Under the pieces are notes generated by a model. It had not been told where the DNA came from. It made no database searches and saw only the letters and a list, made by a program, of their open reading frames with translations. Shown piece after piece: positions 1 through 10,181 of a stretch of 64,000 bases of DNA; positions within the stretch are counted from its first letter, which is position 1, and the number at the start of each line of letters is the position of its first letter. The position numbers and the translations under genes were made by a program. This stretch comes from CAVQFO01 sp963711725 (GTDB lineage: Bacteria; Pseudomonadota; Gammaproteobacteria; Nitrococcales; Aquisalimonadaceae): positions 490,141 through 554,140 of the forward strand of contig CAVQFO010000023.1 of NCBI GenBank assembly GCA_963711725.1, given 5' to 3'.

Positions 1-871
1 CGCACGGTTGCGATAGTCGGTGCCCTTGAGATCGTCCCTGCGATTTGGATTGAACGCCGGCTGATTGACCATGGCCAGCACTTCGCCGGTGTGCGGATTG
101 AGCAGCACCAGCGAGCCGGAGCGGGCGTGATGCTGGATCACCGCGGCCTTCAACTCCCGGTAGGCCAGGTACTGAAGGCGGCGGTCAATACTGATGGTCA
201 GATCCCGGCCCGGCTTGGGTGCCTTGATCTGCTCCACGTCCTCCACGACCCGGCCCAGCCGATCCTTGATCACGCGCTTGGCGCCGGCCTGTCCCGAGAG
301 CCAGTTGTCATAGGCCAGCTCCAGGCCCTCCTGGCCATGGTCGTCGATGTTGGTGAAGCCCAGCACATGGCCCGCCACCTCGCCCGCGGGATAGAAACGC
401 TGGTACTCGCGCTGCAGAGCGACACCGGGGAGCTGAAGACTCCATGACCCGTTTGCCCAGTTCCGGCGTAACGTGACGTTCGATATACACGAACTCCCGC
501 TGGGAATGCCGGCGCAGCCGCCGCAGCAGCTCCGAGGACTTGATGCCCAGCAACTTCGCCAACCGCGGCACTTGGTCGGACGCCGCCAACAGTTGGCCGG
601 GATCGGCCCACACGGAATCCACCGGCGAACTGACGGCCAACGGCTCGCCATCGCGATCGCGGATCATGCCCCGATGGGCGGGCATATCGACCACGCGCAG
701 ATATCGGGCGTCGCCTTGCACCTGCAGGAAATCGTTGCGGAAGACCTGCAGATCCACGGCGCGGGCGACCACCGCGCAGGCCAGCGCGGCAAAGCCCACC
801 ACCACCAGCGCAAAGCGCCAGCGTGAAAGGCTCCACCGATTATCGCTATCTTGCCTGGTCAACTCGCCCAA
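1..871 (-). CDS. ftsI: FtsI / penicillin-binding protein 3, septal peptidoglycan transpeptidase (N-terminal part; frameshifted; runs off the left edge)
   Basis: This is the septal transpeptidase that cross-links division-site peptidoglycan. Only the N-terminal part is in the window: a short cytoplasmic tail, one membrane segment (about 20 residues ending near AVVARAVDLQ), then the PBP dimerisation region with RGMIRDRDGEPLA, LQREYQRFYPAGE, GFTNIDDHGQEGLE and GSLVLLNPHTGEVLAM. The transpeptidase active-site motifs lie beyond the edge. No ATG is available; TTG codons at 871 or 862 are the likely starts, and 862 has a GAGG about nine bases upstream. It follows ftsL by a few bases in the dcw operon. 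Near 436-437 the frame changes between KRVMES and QLPGV; removing one A restores a continuous family-like sequence, so I read this as a sequence error. Confidence 0.93.
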
Positions 872-876
872 CCTCG

Positions 877-1146
877 TTACGGTTGCAGAATCACGATTTC
901 GTCGCGGCGCGGCATCTTCATGTCCAGCTTCTGCCGAGCCAATCTCTCTATTCGGCTGTGAGTCGCGTACGCGCCCTGCTCCAGCTGAAGCATTCCCCAC
1001 TCCGCGTTGAGCCCGTCGCGCTTGCGATGCAGGGCTTCCAACTCCGAAAACAGGCGGCGCGACTGGTGCTGCGCATAAATCACGGCCACCGCGGAACCAA
1101 CCACTGCGCCAGCCAGCACCAGAGCCACAACCTGGGCGGCCCTCAC
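877..1146 (-). CDS. ftsL: Cell division protein FtsL
   Basis: A small bitopic inner-membrane protein of the divisome that pairs with FtsB and FtsQ. The 89-residue product has a membrane helix at about residues 5-25, rich in Val and Ala, followed by a leucine-containing region ([16 protein letters not shown]) that looks like the usual periplasmic coiled coil. The start is GTG, overlapping the rsmH stop as GTGA, so the two are translationally coupled. Length and place between rsmH and ftsI are as expected; sequence conservation in this family is low, so position carries much of the identification. Confidence 0.9.
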   Translation of the reverse strand: MRAAQVVALVLAGAVVGSAVAVIYAQHQSRRLFSELEALHRKRDGLNAEWGMLQLEQGAYATHSRIERLARQKLDMKMPRRDEIVILQP

Positions 1147-2102
1147 GGCAATCGCTCCGCGACCCGGAGGACGGCGCTTCGCGAGCGCGGATTGACCGCC
1201 AGTTCCGCTTCGGAGGCACGCACCGCCTTGCTCACAAGCTTCAATTTGGGGCGCAATTCCGGCGGCACCACAGGCACCTCCGGCGGCAGATCCTGCACCG
1301 TGGCGTTGCGCCGCATGAACCGCTTGACCAACCGGTCCTCCAACGAATGGAAGCTGATAACGACCAGTCGCCCGCCCGGTTCCAGCAGGTCGTTGACCCG
1401 CTCCAGCAACGCCGCCAGGGAATCAAGCTCGCCGTTCACCTTCATGCGGATCGCCTGAAAACTTCTCGTCGCCGGATGCTTGCTCCGCTCTCGACTCGGC
1501 GCCGCCGCGTCGATCAGTGCCGCCAGCGCGCGGGTCGTGGCGGGCAACTCGCCGGCCTCGCGGACCCGCACAATGGCGCGGGCGATCCTGCGCGCGTATC
1601 GCTCTTCCCCGTATTCGCGCAGAACACGGCTGATATCCCTTTCCTCGGCCCGTGCCAACCAGTCCCGTGCCGTCTCGCCCTGAGTCGTATCCATTCTCAT
1701 GTCCAAAGGGCCTTCGCGGAGAAAGCTGAAACCGCGTTCGGCGGTATCCAACTGGGGCGAGGACACGCCCAGATCCATGAGCAGACCCGAGACCCTGCCC
1801 GAGAGGCCCGCCTCATCCAACAAGCCGGGCAGCCGATCGAACGAGGCATGGACCAGGCGGCAACGCCCATCCGATGCAAAACGTTCCCTCGCCTCCGCGA
1901 TGGCGTCCGGATCCCTGTCCACCAACCACAGCCGCCCGTCTGGCCCCAGACAATCGAGAACGGCCGCGGCGTGTCCGCCGCGGCCGAAAGTTGCGTCGAC
2001 GTAGAGCCCGTCGGCACGCACCGCGAGACCGGATAGCGCTTCCTCCAGCAATACGGGCCGGTGAGCGGCATCGTTGTCCATCCTCGCTATCGCCCCTGGC
2101 AC
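1143..2102 (-). CDS. rsmH: 16S rRNA (cytosine-1402 N4)-methyltransferase RsmH (MraW)
   Basis: Methylates N4 of C1402 in the 16S rRNA decoding centre using S-adenosylmethionine. The protein shows the N-terminal [10 protein letters not shown], the SAM-binding loop [15 protein letters not shown], the segment [13 protein letters not shown], and the C-terminal [16 protein letters not shown], all hallmarks of the family. At about 312-319 residues the length is normal. Two starts are possible: GTG at 2102, or ATG at 2081, which gives the more usual N-terminus [12 protein letters not shown]. It is the second gene of the dcw operon after mraZ. RsmI, which 2'-O-methylates the same nucleotide, is encoded about 1.1 kb away. 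Confidence 0.97.
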   Translation of the reverse strand: MPGAIARMDNDAAHRPVLLEEALSGLAVRADGLYVDATFGRGGHAAAVLDCLGPDGRLWLVDRDPDAIAEARERFASDGRCRLVHASFDRLPGLLDEAGLSGRVSGLLMDLGVSSPQLDTAERGFSFLREGPLDMRMDTTQGETARDWLARAEERDISRVLREYGEERYARRIARAIVRVREAGELPATTRALAALIDAAAPSRERSKHPATRSFQAIRMKVNGELDSLAALLERVNDLLEPGGRLVVISFHSLEDRLVKRFMRRNATVQDLPPEVPVVPPELRPKLKLVSKAVRASEAELAVNPRSRSAVLRVAERLP

Positions 2103-2130
2103 CTGTCGGGCCTGTCGTTACTGTCCTTAT

Positions 2131-2583
2131 TTAAAGCGAGAGCGACTCCAGCTCCTCCGAAAGCTCGAAGTCCTCCGCCGCCTCGGCGAGCCACTGATCG
2201 CAACGTTCCGACCAGGTGGACTCGTCCCACAGCTCGAATTTGTTTCCCTGGCCGATCAACACGACCTTCTTGTCCAGCCCCGCGAACGAGCGCAGCGGCG
2301 GCGGCAGGAGAATCCGGCCGCTGCCGTCCAGCTGCGCCTCCGTGGCGTGGCCGATCAACAGGCGCTGCAAACGGCGGGTTTGGGGTTTGAGGCTGGGAAG
2401 GCGAACCAGCTTCTGCTCGATCTCCTCCCATTCGGGCAACGGGTACACCAGCAAACAGTGATCCGGATCCACCGTCACAACCACTTCCCCCGCGCAATAG
2501 GCCATCAGGCTCTCCCGATAACGACTGGGAAAGCTCATCCGCCCTTTGGCGTCGAGATTCAGATGTGCAACACCCCGAAACAC
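2131..2583 (-). CDS. mraZ: MraZ, transcriptional regulator of the dcw cluster
   Basis: DNA-binding protein that in E. coli and others represses the division/wall operon it heads. The 150-residue product has the two tandem AbrB-like MraZ half-domains, each with its DxxGR signature (LDAKGRMSFP near residue 10 and LDGSGRILLP near residue 84). The start MFRGVAHLNLDAKG is typical. The operator expected for this protein, repeats on a 10-base period, lies just upstream, downstream of a strong promoter, which supports autoregulation. Confidence 0.96.
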   Translation of the reverse strand: MFRGVAHLNLDAKGRMSFPSRYRESLMAYCAGEVVVTVDPDHCLLVYPLPEWEEIEQKLVRLPSLKPQTRRLQRLLIGHATEAQLDGSGRILLPPPLRSFAGLDKKVVLIGQGNKFELWDESTWSERCDQWLAEAAEDFELSEELESLSL

Positions 2584-2599
2584 GATATGCCCCGCGACC

Positions 2600-2633
2600 C
2601 CCTAAATTTCCATTTTCTGCCACTTTGTCCCAC
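2600..2633 (-). promoter_or_regulatory. MraZ operator boxes, four repeats at 10-base spacing
   Basis: Reading the minus strand, TGG-containing units begin at 2633 (GTGGGACAAA), 2623 (GTGGCAGAAA), 2613 (ATGGAAATTT) and 2603 (AGGGGGTC), exactly ten bases apart. MraZ is known to bind TGGG-type direct repeats with about one helical turn of spacing between promoter and start codon. The location directly downstream of the -10 would let bound MraZ block transcription. Confidence 0.75.
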
Positions 2634-2641
2634 CTCGGCAC

Positions 2642-2671
2642 ACTATAGGAACCGCATCTCGACCTTGTCAA
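2642..2671 (-). promoter_or_regulatory. Sigma-70 promoter of mraZ and the dcw cluster
   Basis: On the minus strand a perfect -35 hexamer TTGACA (2671-2666) and a -10 hexamer TATAGT (2647-2642) are separated by 18 bases. It lies about 60 bases upstream of the mraZ start and immediately before the MraZ box repeats. I see no better promoter in this gap. Confidence 0.8.
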
Positions 2672-2855
2672 GCTGAAACAGGGGCAATTCTTTCTTTCGC
2701 AACAAATACTTAGAAACAATTCACAGAAATCCGGGAACCCGGAAGCAAAACCGGAAGGAGAAAGATCGTTAAATCAGCGGGTTAGGGGATCATAGTCGAA
2801 ACAGCCTGAGGCGAATAACCTCAAGCTGTTGAAATTAAAACAAATTAATCAAGGA

Positions 2856-2871
2856 TTCGCGCAGTCGCGAA
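2856..2871 (-). terminator. Possible terminator hairpin after rnpB
   Basis: A perfect 6-base stem (TTCGCG ACTG CGCGAA) sits just past the 3' end of rnpB, followed on the minus strand by AT-rich sequence with short T runs. The T tract is not directly attached to the stem, so intrinsic termination is only suggested. The surrounding 2672-2883 stretch is AT-rich and holds no gene. Confidence 0.35.
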
Positions 2872-2883
2872 GAAAAGAAAAGG

Positions 2884-3235
2884 TGGGAGTCAGCCTGTAA
2901 GCCGGGTTCTGTCGTGTGCAGCCATTCCTCTGGGACGCACGTCACCGTGCGCCTCAAGCGACCTACCCGGGAGCGGTGCGGGCCACACCCATGCTCCCCT
3001 ATTTGGTCTTGCTCCGAGTGGGGTTTACCATGCCGCGGAATGTTGCCACCCGCGCGGTGCGCTCTTACCGCACCTTTTCACCCTTACCGGCGCCGAACGG
3101 CGCTTAGGCGGTATATTTTCTGTGGCACTGGCCGTAGGCTCGCGCCCCCCAGGGGTTACCTGGCACCCTGCCCTATGGAGCCCGGACTTTCCTCCACCAT
3201 CGAAACGATGGCAGCGACCGCACGGCCGACTCCCG
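2884..3235 (-). ncRNA. rnpB: RNase P RNA, class A
   Basis: Catalytic RNA of RNase P, which removes tRNA 5' leaders. The minus strand contains the near-invariant block GAGGAAAGTCCGGGCTCC (3194-3177), followed by CATAGGGCAGGGTGCCAGGT, and near the 3' end CAGAACCCGGCTTAC. The ends pair as helix P1: GGGAGTC at 3234-3228 with GACTCCC at 2891-2885. Length, about 350 bases, suits a bacterial class A RNA. The ends are set by P1 pairing and are good to a few bases. It lies between rsmI and mraZ, as I recall for Pseudomonas. Confidence 0.96.
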
Positions 3236-3253
3236 GCGCGGATCATAGCATAC

Positions 3254-4106
3254 TCAGCCGCGCTCCAGATCCAGCGCAAGCCTGTAGAGGCGATTGCGCG
3301 GCAGGCCCGTCAATTCCACCGCCAGCGCGACCGCGCGCTTGACCGGCAACTCCTTGAGCAGCAAACCCAATACACGCTCGGCCGACTGCACCGCCGAATC
3401 GTCGTCCTCGACTGGGGCGGCGCCACCCACCACAACCACAAACTCGCCCTTGCGCTGCTGGGGATCCGCCCGCGATCCGTTCGGCGATCTCCGCTGCCCC
3501 ACCCCAGAGCACCGTCTCGTATTGCTTCGTCAGCTCCCGGCAGACCGCCAGCTCGCGGTCTGCGCCCAACACGCCCGCCAAATCGGCAACCATGGACTCG
3601 ATGCGGTGGGAGGACTCCAGAAACACCAGCGTCCTCGATTCCGTCGCCAGAGCCTGCAGCCGCCGGCGCCGGGCCTCTCCCTTGGCCGGGAGAAAGCCCT
3701 CGAAGCAGAATCGATCGGTGGGAAGCCCCGCAACACTGAGTGCCGCCGTGAGGCTGCTGGGCCCCGGCACGGCCAACACCCGCACGCCGGCCCGGCGCGC
3801 CTCCCGCACCAGCCGGTAACCCGGATCGCTGATCAGGGGCGTACCCGCGTCGCTGATCAGGGCCACGCTGGCACCGGCCGCCAGTTCAGCGAGCAACGAG
3901 CTCAGGCGGGCCTCTTCATTGTGCTCGTGCAGGCTCAGCAGGCGGCGCTGAATGCCGAAATGAGCCAGCAGCGACTTGCTGTGCCGGGTGTCCTCGGCAG
4001 CGACCACGTCGGCCTCGCGCAAGGTGGAAAGCGCGCGCTCACTGATATCGCCGAGATTCCCGATCGGCGTAGCAACCACATAGAGTACACCCGGTTCGAT
4101 TGACAC
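3254..4106 (-). CDS. rsmI: 16S rRNA (cytidine-1402 2'-O)-methyltransferase RsmI (frameshifted)
   Basis: Adds the 2'-O-methyl group to C1402 of 16S rRNA; partner modification to RsmH. The N-terminus LYVVATPIGNLGDIS, the block AAEDTRHSKSLLAHFGI, ALISDAGTPLISDPGY and VPGPSSLTAALSVAGL are the tetrapyrrole-methylase-fold motifs of the family. The start is GTG at 4106. The frame breaks between about 3465 and 3480: upstream reads AEIAERIA and the continuation ADPQQRKGEFVVVV lies one frame away and runs to a stop at 3254. With one base removed the protein would be 283 residues, the normal length. I treat it as intact with a sequence error. It is divergent from lpoA, 77 bases apart. Confidence 0.92.
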
Positions 4107-4183
4107 CCGCCACCTCGAAAAACATACTGCTTGGCTCAGTGAATGAGGGCTCCAGCCCTCCGGATGCCCATCACACTACATCT

Positions 4184-6070
4184 ATGATCACCCAAGCCAA
4201 GCGTTCGCTCCGCATAGCCGGCCTGCTGTTTGTCACTGCGTTGATCGCCGCGTGCGCGACGCAGCCGACCAACGCACCCCGCGAGAAGCCCCAGACCGAG
4301 GTCCAGGCGGACCAGGCAGCGGCTGCGGGCAACCATGCCCAGGCGGCGCTACTGTATCGCGAGGCCGCCAAGGATGCGACCACGCCGCTGAAAGAACAGC
4401 TTCTGCTCAGCAGTGCGGAGCAGTACCTGGACGCGGACCAGTCCGATCCGGCCCGCGAAGTCCTCAAGGAAATACCAGACAAGGATCTCCCGGCCGCCCT
4501 TCTGAATCGCCGCCAGGTGGTCCTGGCACGGCTGGTGCTCCAGCAACAGCAACCGGAACGAGCCCTTCAGCTTCTGGCGAACGTCAATGCCGAGGATCCG
4601 GCGGTGCGTGCGCGTGTGCTGGCCGTCCGGGCGGAGGCGCTCAAGGATACCGACCGTCCTCTGCCCAGTGCCGAGGCCCTGGTGGAGCGCGACAAACTGC
4701 TCACCGACGAGCAGGCCCGTGAACGGAATCGCAAGCGCATCTGGGAAACCCTGAACCAGACGCCCATGCCCCTGCTCCGCGAACGGATGCCGCCGGCGCC
4801 GGACCAGTTCGGCGGATGGCTCGAGCTGGCATTCCTGGTTCGAGTCCACCGCCTGAATTTCCCGGAACTGGAAACCGCCGTCCGCAAGTGGCAGGAACGC
4901 TATCCGGACCATCCGGCGAACAAGAATATCGTGCCCGAGACGCTACAGCTCTATCGGGAAAAACTGCGGGAGCCCGCTCACATCGGCCTTCTCCTCCCCC
5001 TCTCGGGCCAACTGGCCGACGCGGGCAAGGCGGTGCGGGACGGCTTCATGGCCGCCTACTACGGCGTCCCCGCCGACAAGCGCCCCGTGATCACGGTCTA
5101 CGACGTGGGCGAACAGGGACGGGATCCCTGGTCCGCCTACCTGCAAGCCATCCAGGATGGGGCGGAAATGGTGGTGGGGCCGCTGACCAAGCCCGCCGTC
5201 AAGGTCTTCAGCGAAGGGGCGTCGCTACCGGTGCCGGTGCTGGCCCTGAACACGCTGCCCGGCCAGGCGCAGCCTGCCTCGGGCCTCTATCAATTCGGCC
5301 TGCCGCCCGAGGACGAAGCCCGCCAGGCGGCCCAATACGGGGCTGCTCACGGCTACAGCCACGCCGTGGTTCTGGTCCCCCAGGGGGACTGGGGCGACCG
5401 GGTACGGCAAGCCTTCGCGACGCGGTTTCAGGAACTGGGAGGCTCGGTGCTGGAGAGCGCCGACTATCCGCCCGGGGCCAGCGACTTTTCCGATCCAATC
5501 CAGGAGTTGCTCAACCTGGATAACAGCACGGCGCGGTACCGGCGCCTGGAGCGTGTTCTTGGCGCCCAAGTGGAATTCGAGGCCCGTCGCCGCCAGGACG
5601 TGGACTTCATGTTCATCGGCGCCTTCCCCCGCGAGGCGCGCCTGATCCGACCGCAGATCCGCTTTTACCACGGCATCGACCTGCCGGTGATCGCCACCTC
5701 ACAGGCCTACTCCGGCACACCCGATCCGAACGCCGATCAGGACATGGACGGCTTGGTGTTCTTCGGCATGCCGTGGGTATTCGCCGACAATGTTCCCGAG
5801 GCCCCCAACCGCGCCCGCCTGGCCGCCCTATGGCCAAATCGCGTCGCCCGGTTTCCCCGCCTTTATGCCCTTGGCATCGACGCCTATCGCCTGGTCCCGC
5901 ACCTGGACATTCTGTATCAGTATCCGGACCAGCGGCTGGACGGCGTGACCGGGCAGCTGCGAATGAACGCCCAGGGCCGGATCGAGCGGGAGTTGCTGCC
6001 GGCCCGGTTTGTCGACGGCAAGCCCGAGCTGATCGAACAGGAGCCGGCGAGCCCGGCCACGGTACCGTAG
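4184..6070 (+). CDS. lpoA: LpoA-type outer-membrane lipoprotein activator of PBP1A (LppC family)
   Basis: Outer-membrane lipoprotein that in E. coli reaches through the wall to stimulate penicillin-binding protein 1A. The chosen ATG gives a lipoprotein signal peptide with the lipobox LIAAC, Cys24 being the acylated residue; an in-frame start upstream at 4100 would bury the signal. An N-terminal helical repeat region (about residues 35-250) is followed by a periplasmic-binding-protein-like domain (HIGLLLPLSGQLADAGKAVRDGF onward, about 265-610), the usual two-domain plan. At 628 residues it is a typical length. It heads a run with yraN, diaA and dolP, an order shared with E. coli and Pseudomonas. 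Confidence 0.94.
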   Translation: MITQAKRSLRIAGLLFVTALIAACATQPTNAPREKPQTEVQADQAAAAGNHAQAALLYREAAKDATTPLKEQLLLSSAEQYLDADQSDPAREVLKEIPDKDLPAALLNRRQVVLARLVLQQQQPERALQLLANVNAEDPAVRARVLAVRAEALKDTDRPLPSAEALVERDKLLTDEQARERNRKRIWETLNQTPMPLLRERMPPAPDQFGGWLELAFLVRVHRLNFPELETAVRKWQERYPDHPANKNIVPETLQLYREKLREPAHIGLLLPLSGQLADAGKAVRDGFMAAYYGVPADKRPVITVYDVGEQGRDPWSAYLQAIQDGAEMVVGPLTKPAVKVFSEGASLPVPVLALNTLPGQAQPASGLYQFGLPPEDEARQAAQYGAAHGYSHAVVLVPQGDWGDRVRQAFATRFQELGGSVLESADYPPGASDFSDPIQELLNLDNSTARYRRLERVLGAQVEFEARRRQDVDFMFIGAFPREARLIRPQIRFYHGIDLPVIATSQAYSGTPDPNADQDMDGLVFFGMPWVFADNVPEAPNRARLAALWPNRVARFPRLYALGIDAYRLVPHLDILYQYPDQRLDGVTGQLRMNAQGRIERELLPARFVDGKPELIEQEPASPATVP

Positions 6071-7680
<1,610 letters not shown>

Positions 7681-7700
7681 AACGGCGGCGGCCGCAAACG

Positions 7701-8195
7701 TCACCCCTGCTCGAGCACCCGCCGGTAGAGCAACGCGTCATCCTCCGAGAAACAGCAGGCAACGATCCGATCAAAGTCGCCCTCGGCGGCGCGCATCTCC
7801 TCCACGGCAATGCGCGCGGCGGGCTCCTTCGGAAACCCGTAGACCCCGGTACTGATGGCGGGAAAAGCAATGCTGCGAGCACCCTTTTCACAGGCAAGCG
7901 CAAGCGAGCGCCGATAGCATGAACGCAGCAGCTCCCGCTCGCCCCTCTCACCACCCGACCACACGGGCCCCACGGTATGGATCACCCAGCGCGCCGGAAG
8001 ACGAAATCCCTCCGTCACTTTCGCCTCGCCGGTATCACAGCCGTTCAGAGGCCGGCAGGCCTCAAGCAGTTCAGGGCCCGCGGCGCGATGAATGGCGCCG
8101 TCCACGCCACCACCGCCAAGCAGGCTCTTGTTGGCGGCGTTGACGATGGCATCGACGTCCAAGCGCGTTATATCGCCTTGAATAACCTCGATCAT
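7701..8195 (-). CDS. Macrodomain protein, likely O-acetyl-ADP-ribose deacetylase (YmdB-like)
   Basis: A 164-residue single macrodomain. The motifs that bind ADP-ribose are present: [40 protein letters not shown] in overlapping pieces ([22 protein letters not shown]) and the loop [17 protein letters not shown]. The Asn-Ala-Ala-Asn and [10 protein letters not shown] features match enzymes that remove acetyl from O-acetyl-ADP-ribose or ADP-ribose from acidic side chains. It sits alone between dolP and sspB, breaking an order where sspB usually follows dolP in Pseudomonas. Substrate specificity cannot be fixed from sequence. Confidence 0.9.
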   Translation of the reverse strand: MIEVIQGDITRLDVDAIVNAANKSLLGGGGVDGAIHRAAGPELLEACRPLNGCDTGEAKVTEGFRLPARWVIHTVGPVWSGGERGERELLRSCYRRSLALACEKGARSIAFPAISTGVYGFPKEPAARIAVEEMRAAEGDFDRIVACCFSEDDALLYRRVLEQG

Positions 8196-8278
8196 GTCGT
8201 TGACCCTTGGTTCGGCGGATTGACAAAACGCTGAGGGCGAAGAACGTCACGGACAAGGGCCGAGGGAAAAGTGAAAGG

Positions 8279-8689
8279 CTATTTGACGACCCGCAGATTG
8301 GGACGTTTGGAATCCGACCCGTCGCCGTCCGGCCCGGAGGGAGGGCCACCATTGTCCGGTTCGTTGAACAACATGCCCTGCCCGTTTTCACGAGCGTAGA
8401 TCGCGAGAACCGCCTCGCTGGGGATTTGCACATCGAACGGCGTGCCGCCGAAGCGGGCGCTGAAGGTTACACCCTGGTTGGTGAGATCCAGGTCCCGCAC
8501 GGCGCGGGGAGAGATATTCAAGACCAGCTTACCGCCATCGGCGTAGTCCAGCGGCGCATGCACGCCCTCGCGTCGCACGTCCACCAGCAGATAGGGGGTG
8601 CAATCGTTGTCGAGAATCCAATCGTAGAGCGCGCGGACCAGATAGGGCCGGCTCGATGTCATCGGTTTGTCTGGAGGCACCGACGGCAT
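8279..8689 (-). CDS. sspB: SspB, ClpXP protease adaptor
   Basis: Adaptor that captures ssrA-tagged polypeptides and hands them to ClpXP. The 136-residue protein has the substrate-binding domain (RPYLVRALYDWILDNDCTPYLLVD, LVLNISPRAVRDL, VTFSARFGG) in about residues 13-105, an acidic flexible linker, and the C-terminal ClpX-binding tail ending NLRVVK, which fits the known XB motif. The ATG at 8689 is preferred because AGGAGG lies just upstream; a second ATG at 8662 has no clear ribosome site. It is downstream of sspA on the same strand. Confidence 0.95.
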   Translation of the reverse strand: MPSVPPDKPMTSSRPYLVRALYDWILDNDCTPYLLVDVRREGVHAPLDYADGGKLVLNISPRAVRDLDLTNQGVTFSARFGGTPFDVQIPSEAVLAIYARENGQGMLFNEPDNGGPPSGPDGDGSDSKRPNLRVVK

Positions 8690-8757
8690 TTCCCCTCCTG
8701 GCAGTCTAACCGGCTCAATTGATTGCGGAGGACACGCCCTCCGCTTTCGCGGAACCT

Positions 8758-9378
8758 CTAACTTCGCATACTCCGCTCGGCCTCGGTGAGGCTCTTGCGG
8801 AAGGATTCCAAGGCGAACAGCCGATCCATGTAGTCAAGCAGACCCTTGTTCTGCTTGCCCGCCGGCTCGATGCCCAGAACCGGAAGCCTCCACAGCAGCG
8901 GCGCCAGCGCGCAGTCCATCACCGTCAGCTCGTCGCTGAGAAAGAACGGCTTGGCGGCGAACACTTCGTCGCTGGCCGTGAGACCGTCGCCGAGCTGCTT
9001 GCGAGCGGAATCGGCATCGTCTCCGGCCTCAATCTGTTCCATGAGGCCGTACCAATCCTTTTCAATCCGATACAAGGCCAAGCGTGCCTTGGCCCGGGAC
9101 ACCGGATCAACCGGCATCAAAGGCGGATGCGGGAAACGCTCATCCAGATACTCGGTGATCACCTTGGTGTCGTACAGCGCCAGGTCGCGATCCACCAGAG
9201 TGGGAACCGTCCCGTATGGATTCAGGTCGACAAGATCCTCCGGCTTGTCATCCGGGTCAACCAGCAGGACTTCGTAGGTAATTCCCTTTTCCGCGAGCAC
9301 GAAACGCACCCGATGACTGTACGGGCAGGTTTCCCCAGAAAACAAGGTCATAACAGAACGTTTGCTCACCGCCGCCAT
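8758..9378 (-). CDS. sspA: SspA, stringent starvation protein A (GST-fold)
   Basis: RNA-polymerase-associated protein with a glutathione-S-transferase fold but no known transferase activity; in enterics it acts in starvation and acid tolerance. The thioredoxin-like N-terminal half (MTLFSGETCPYSHRVRFVLAEKG, NPYGTVPTLVDRDLALYDT) and helical C-terminal half (ADSARKQLGDGL, LSDELTVMDCALAPLLWRL) are both complete. ATG at 9378 is favoured over GTG at 9399 by a GGGAGA just upstream. It precedes sspB, as in E. coli, and follows the bc1 operon. Confidence 0.94.
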   Translation of the reverse strand: MAAVSKRSVMTLFSGETCPYSHRVRFVLAEKGITYEVLLVDPDDKPEDLVDLNPYGTVPTLVDRDLALYDTKVITEYLDERFPHPPLMPVDPVSRAKARLALYRIEKDWYGLMEQIEAGDDADSARKQLGDGLTASDEVFAAKPFFLSDELTVMDCALAPLLWRLPVLGIEPAGKQNKGLLDYMDRLFALESFRKSLTEAERSMRS

Positions 9379-9403
9379 GGGCGTTCTCCCAATCAACACG
9401 AGA

Positions 9404-9428
9404 CCGGTGCGGGAAAACCCCGCACCGG
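9404..9428. terminator. Strong hairpin between petC and sspA
   Basis: A perfect 10-base stem (CCGGTGCGGG / CCCGCACCGG) with a 5-base A/C loop lies between the petC stop and the sspA start. It is well placed to end petABC transcripts or shield their 3' end. No T run follows on either strand, so it is not a canonical intrinsic terminator. Confidence 0.45.
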
Positions 9429-9437
9429 CGAATCACT

Positions 9438-10181
9438 TCAGTGGACGTCTTTCCAGTATTCCTTCTTGAGGAGATAGGTAACGCCCAGGAAGAACAACAG
9501 GAAGATGATGACGTAGATACCCAGATGCCGAGACTTCAGCTCGTAGGGCTTGGCGACGAAGGCCAGGAAATTGACCAGGTCATGGGTGGCCTGACGGTAT
9601 TCCTCCGGCGTCAACCGGCCGCCCTTCTCGGGCACATGGACACCGGTAACCACCAGATGGTCCTTGCCCTCGCCCGACTTGACGTCGTGGTAGACCGGCT
9701 CGGGCACGCCCTGAAGCTGCCACAACACGTGCGGCATACCCACCTTGGGAAATACCAGGTTGTTGACGCCGAATGGCCGCGAATCATCCTTGTAGAACGT
9801 GTTCAGGTACGTATAGACCCAGTCCGCACCCCGCAGCCGCACTTCGGTGCTGAGATCCGGCGGGGCAACCCCGAACCAACCCTTGGCCTCTGTCGGGTCC
9901 ATGGCGATGTTTATCTGCTCGTGGACCTTGGCACCGGCCGGCGCAATGTACTTCATCACGAGTTTGGGGTCGGCGCCTATGCCCTCTGCCAACTGGCTGT
10001 AGCGCATGTACTTCAGCGAATGGCAGCCCATGCAGAAATTGGCGAACATCTGAGCGCCGCGCTGCAGGGACGCCGTGTCCGCCGCATCCACGTTCGCATC
10101 CATCAACTCGACACTGGACTCCGCGGCCATAGCCGACAGGGGAAGCAGTACGAACAGCAGAGCAATCAGAGTTTTTCTCAT
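9438..10181 (-). CDS. petC: Ubiquinol-cytochrome c reductase, cytochrome c1
   Basis: Haem c subunit of the bc1 complex, passing electrons from the Rieske protein to soluble cytochrome c in the periplasm. A signal peptide (residues 1-20, ending SAMAA) is followed by the haem-binding Cys50-Met-Gly-Cys53-His54, a conserved GVAPPDLS, and VNNLVFPKVGMPHVLW. One C-terminal membrane anchor (IYVIIFLLFFLGVTYLL) closes the 247-residue protein. The ATG overlaps the petB stop by one base (TAATG), so petB and petC are coupled. Confidence 0.97.
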   Translation of the reverse strand: MRKTLIALLFVLLPLSAMAAESSVELMDANVDAADTASLQRGAQMFANFCMGCHSLKYMRYSQLAEGIGADPKLVMKYIAPAGAKVHEQINIAMDPTEAKGWFGVAPPDLSTEVRLRGADWVYTYLNTFYKDDSRPFGVNNLVFPKVGMPHVLWQLQGVPEPVYHDVKSGEGKDHLVVTGVHVPEKGGRLTPEEYRQATHDLVNFLAFVAKPYELKSRHLGIYVIIFLLFFLGVTYLLKKEYWKDVH

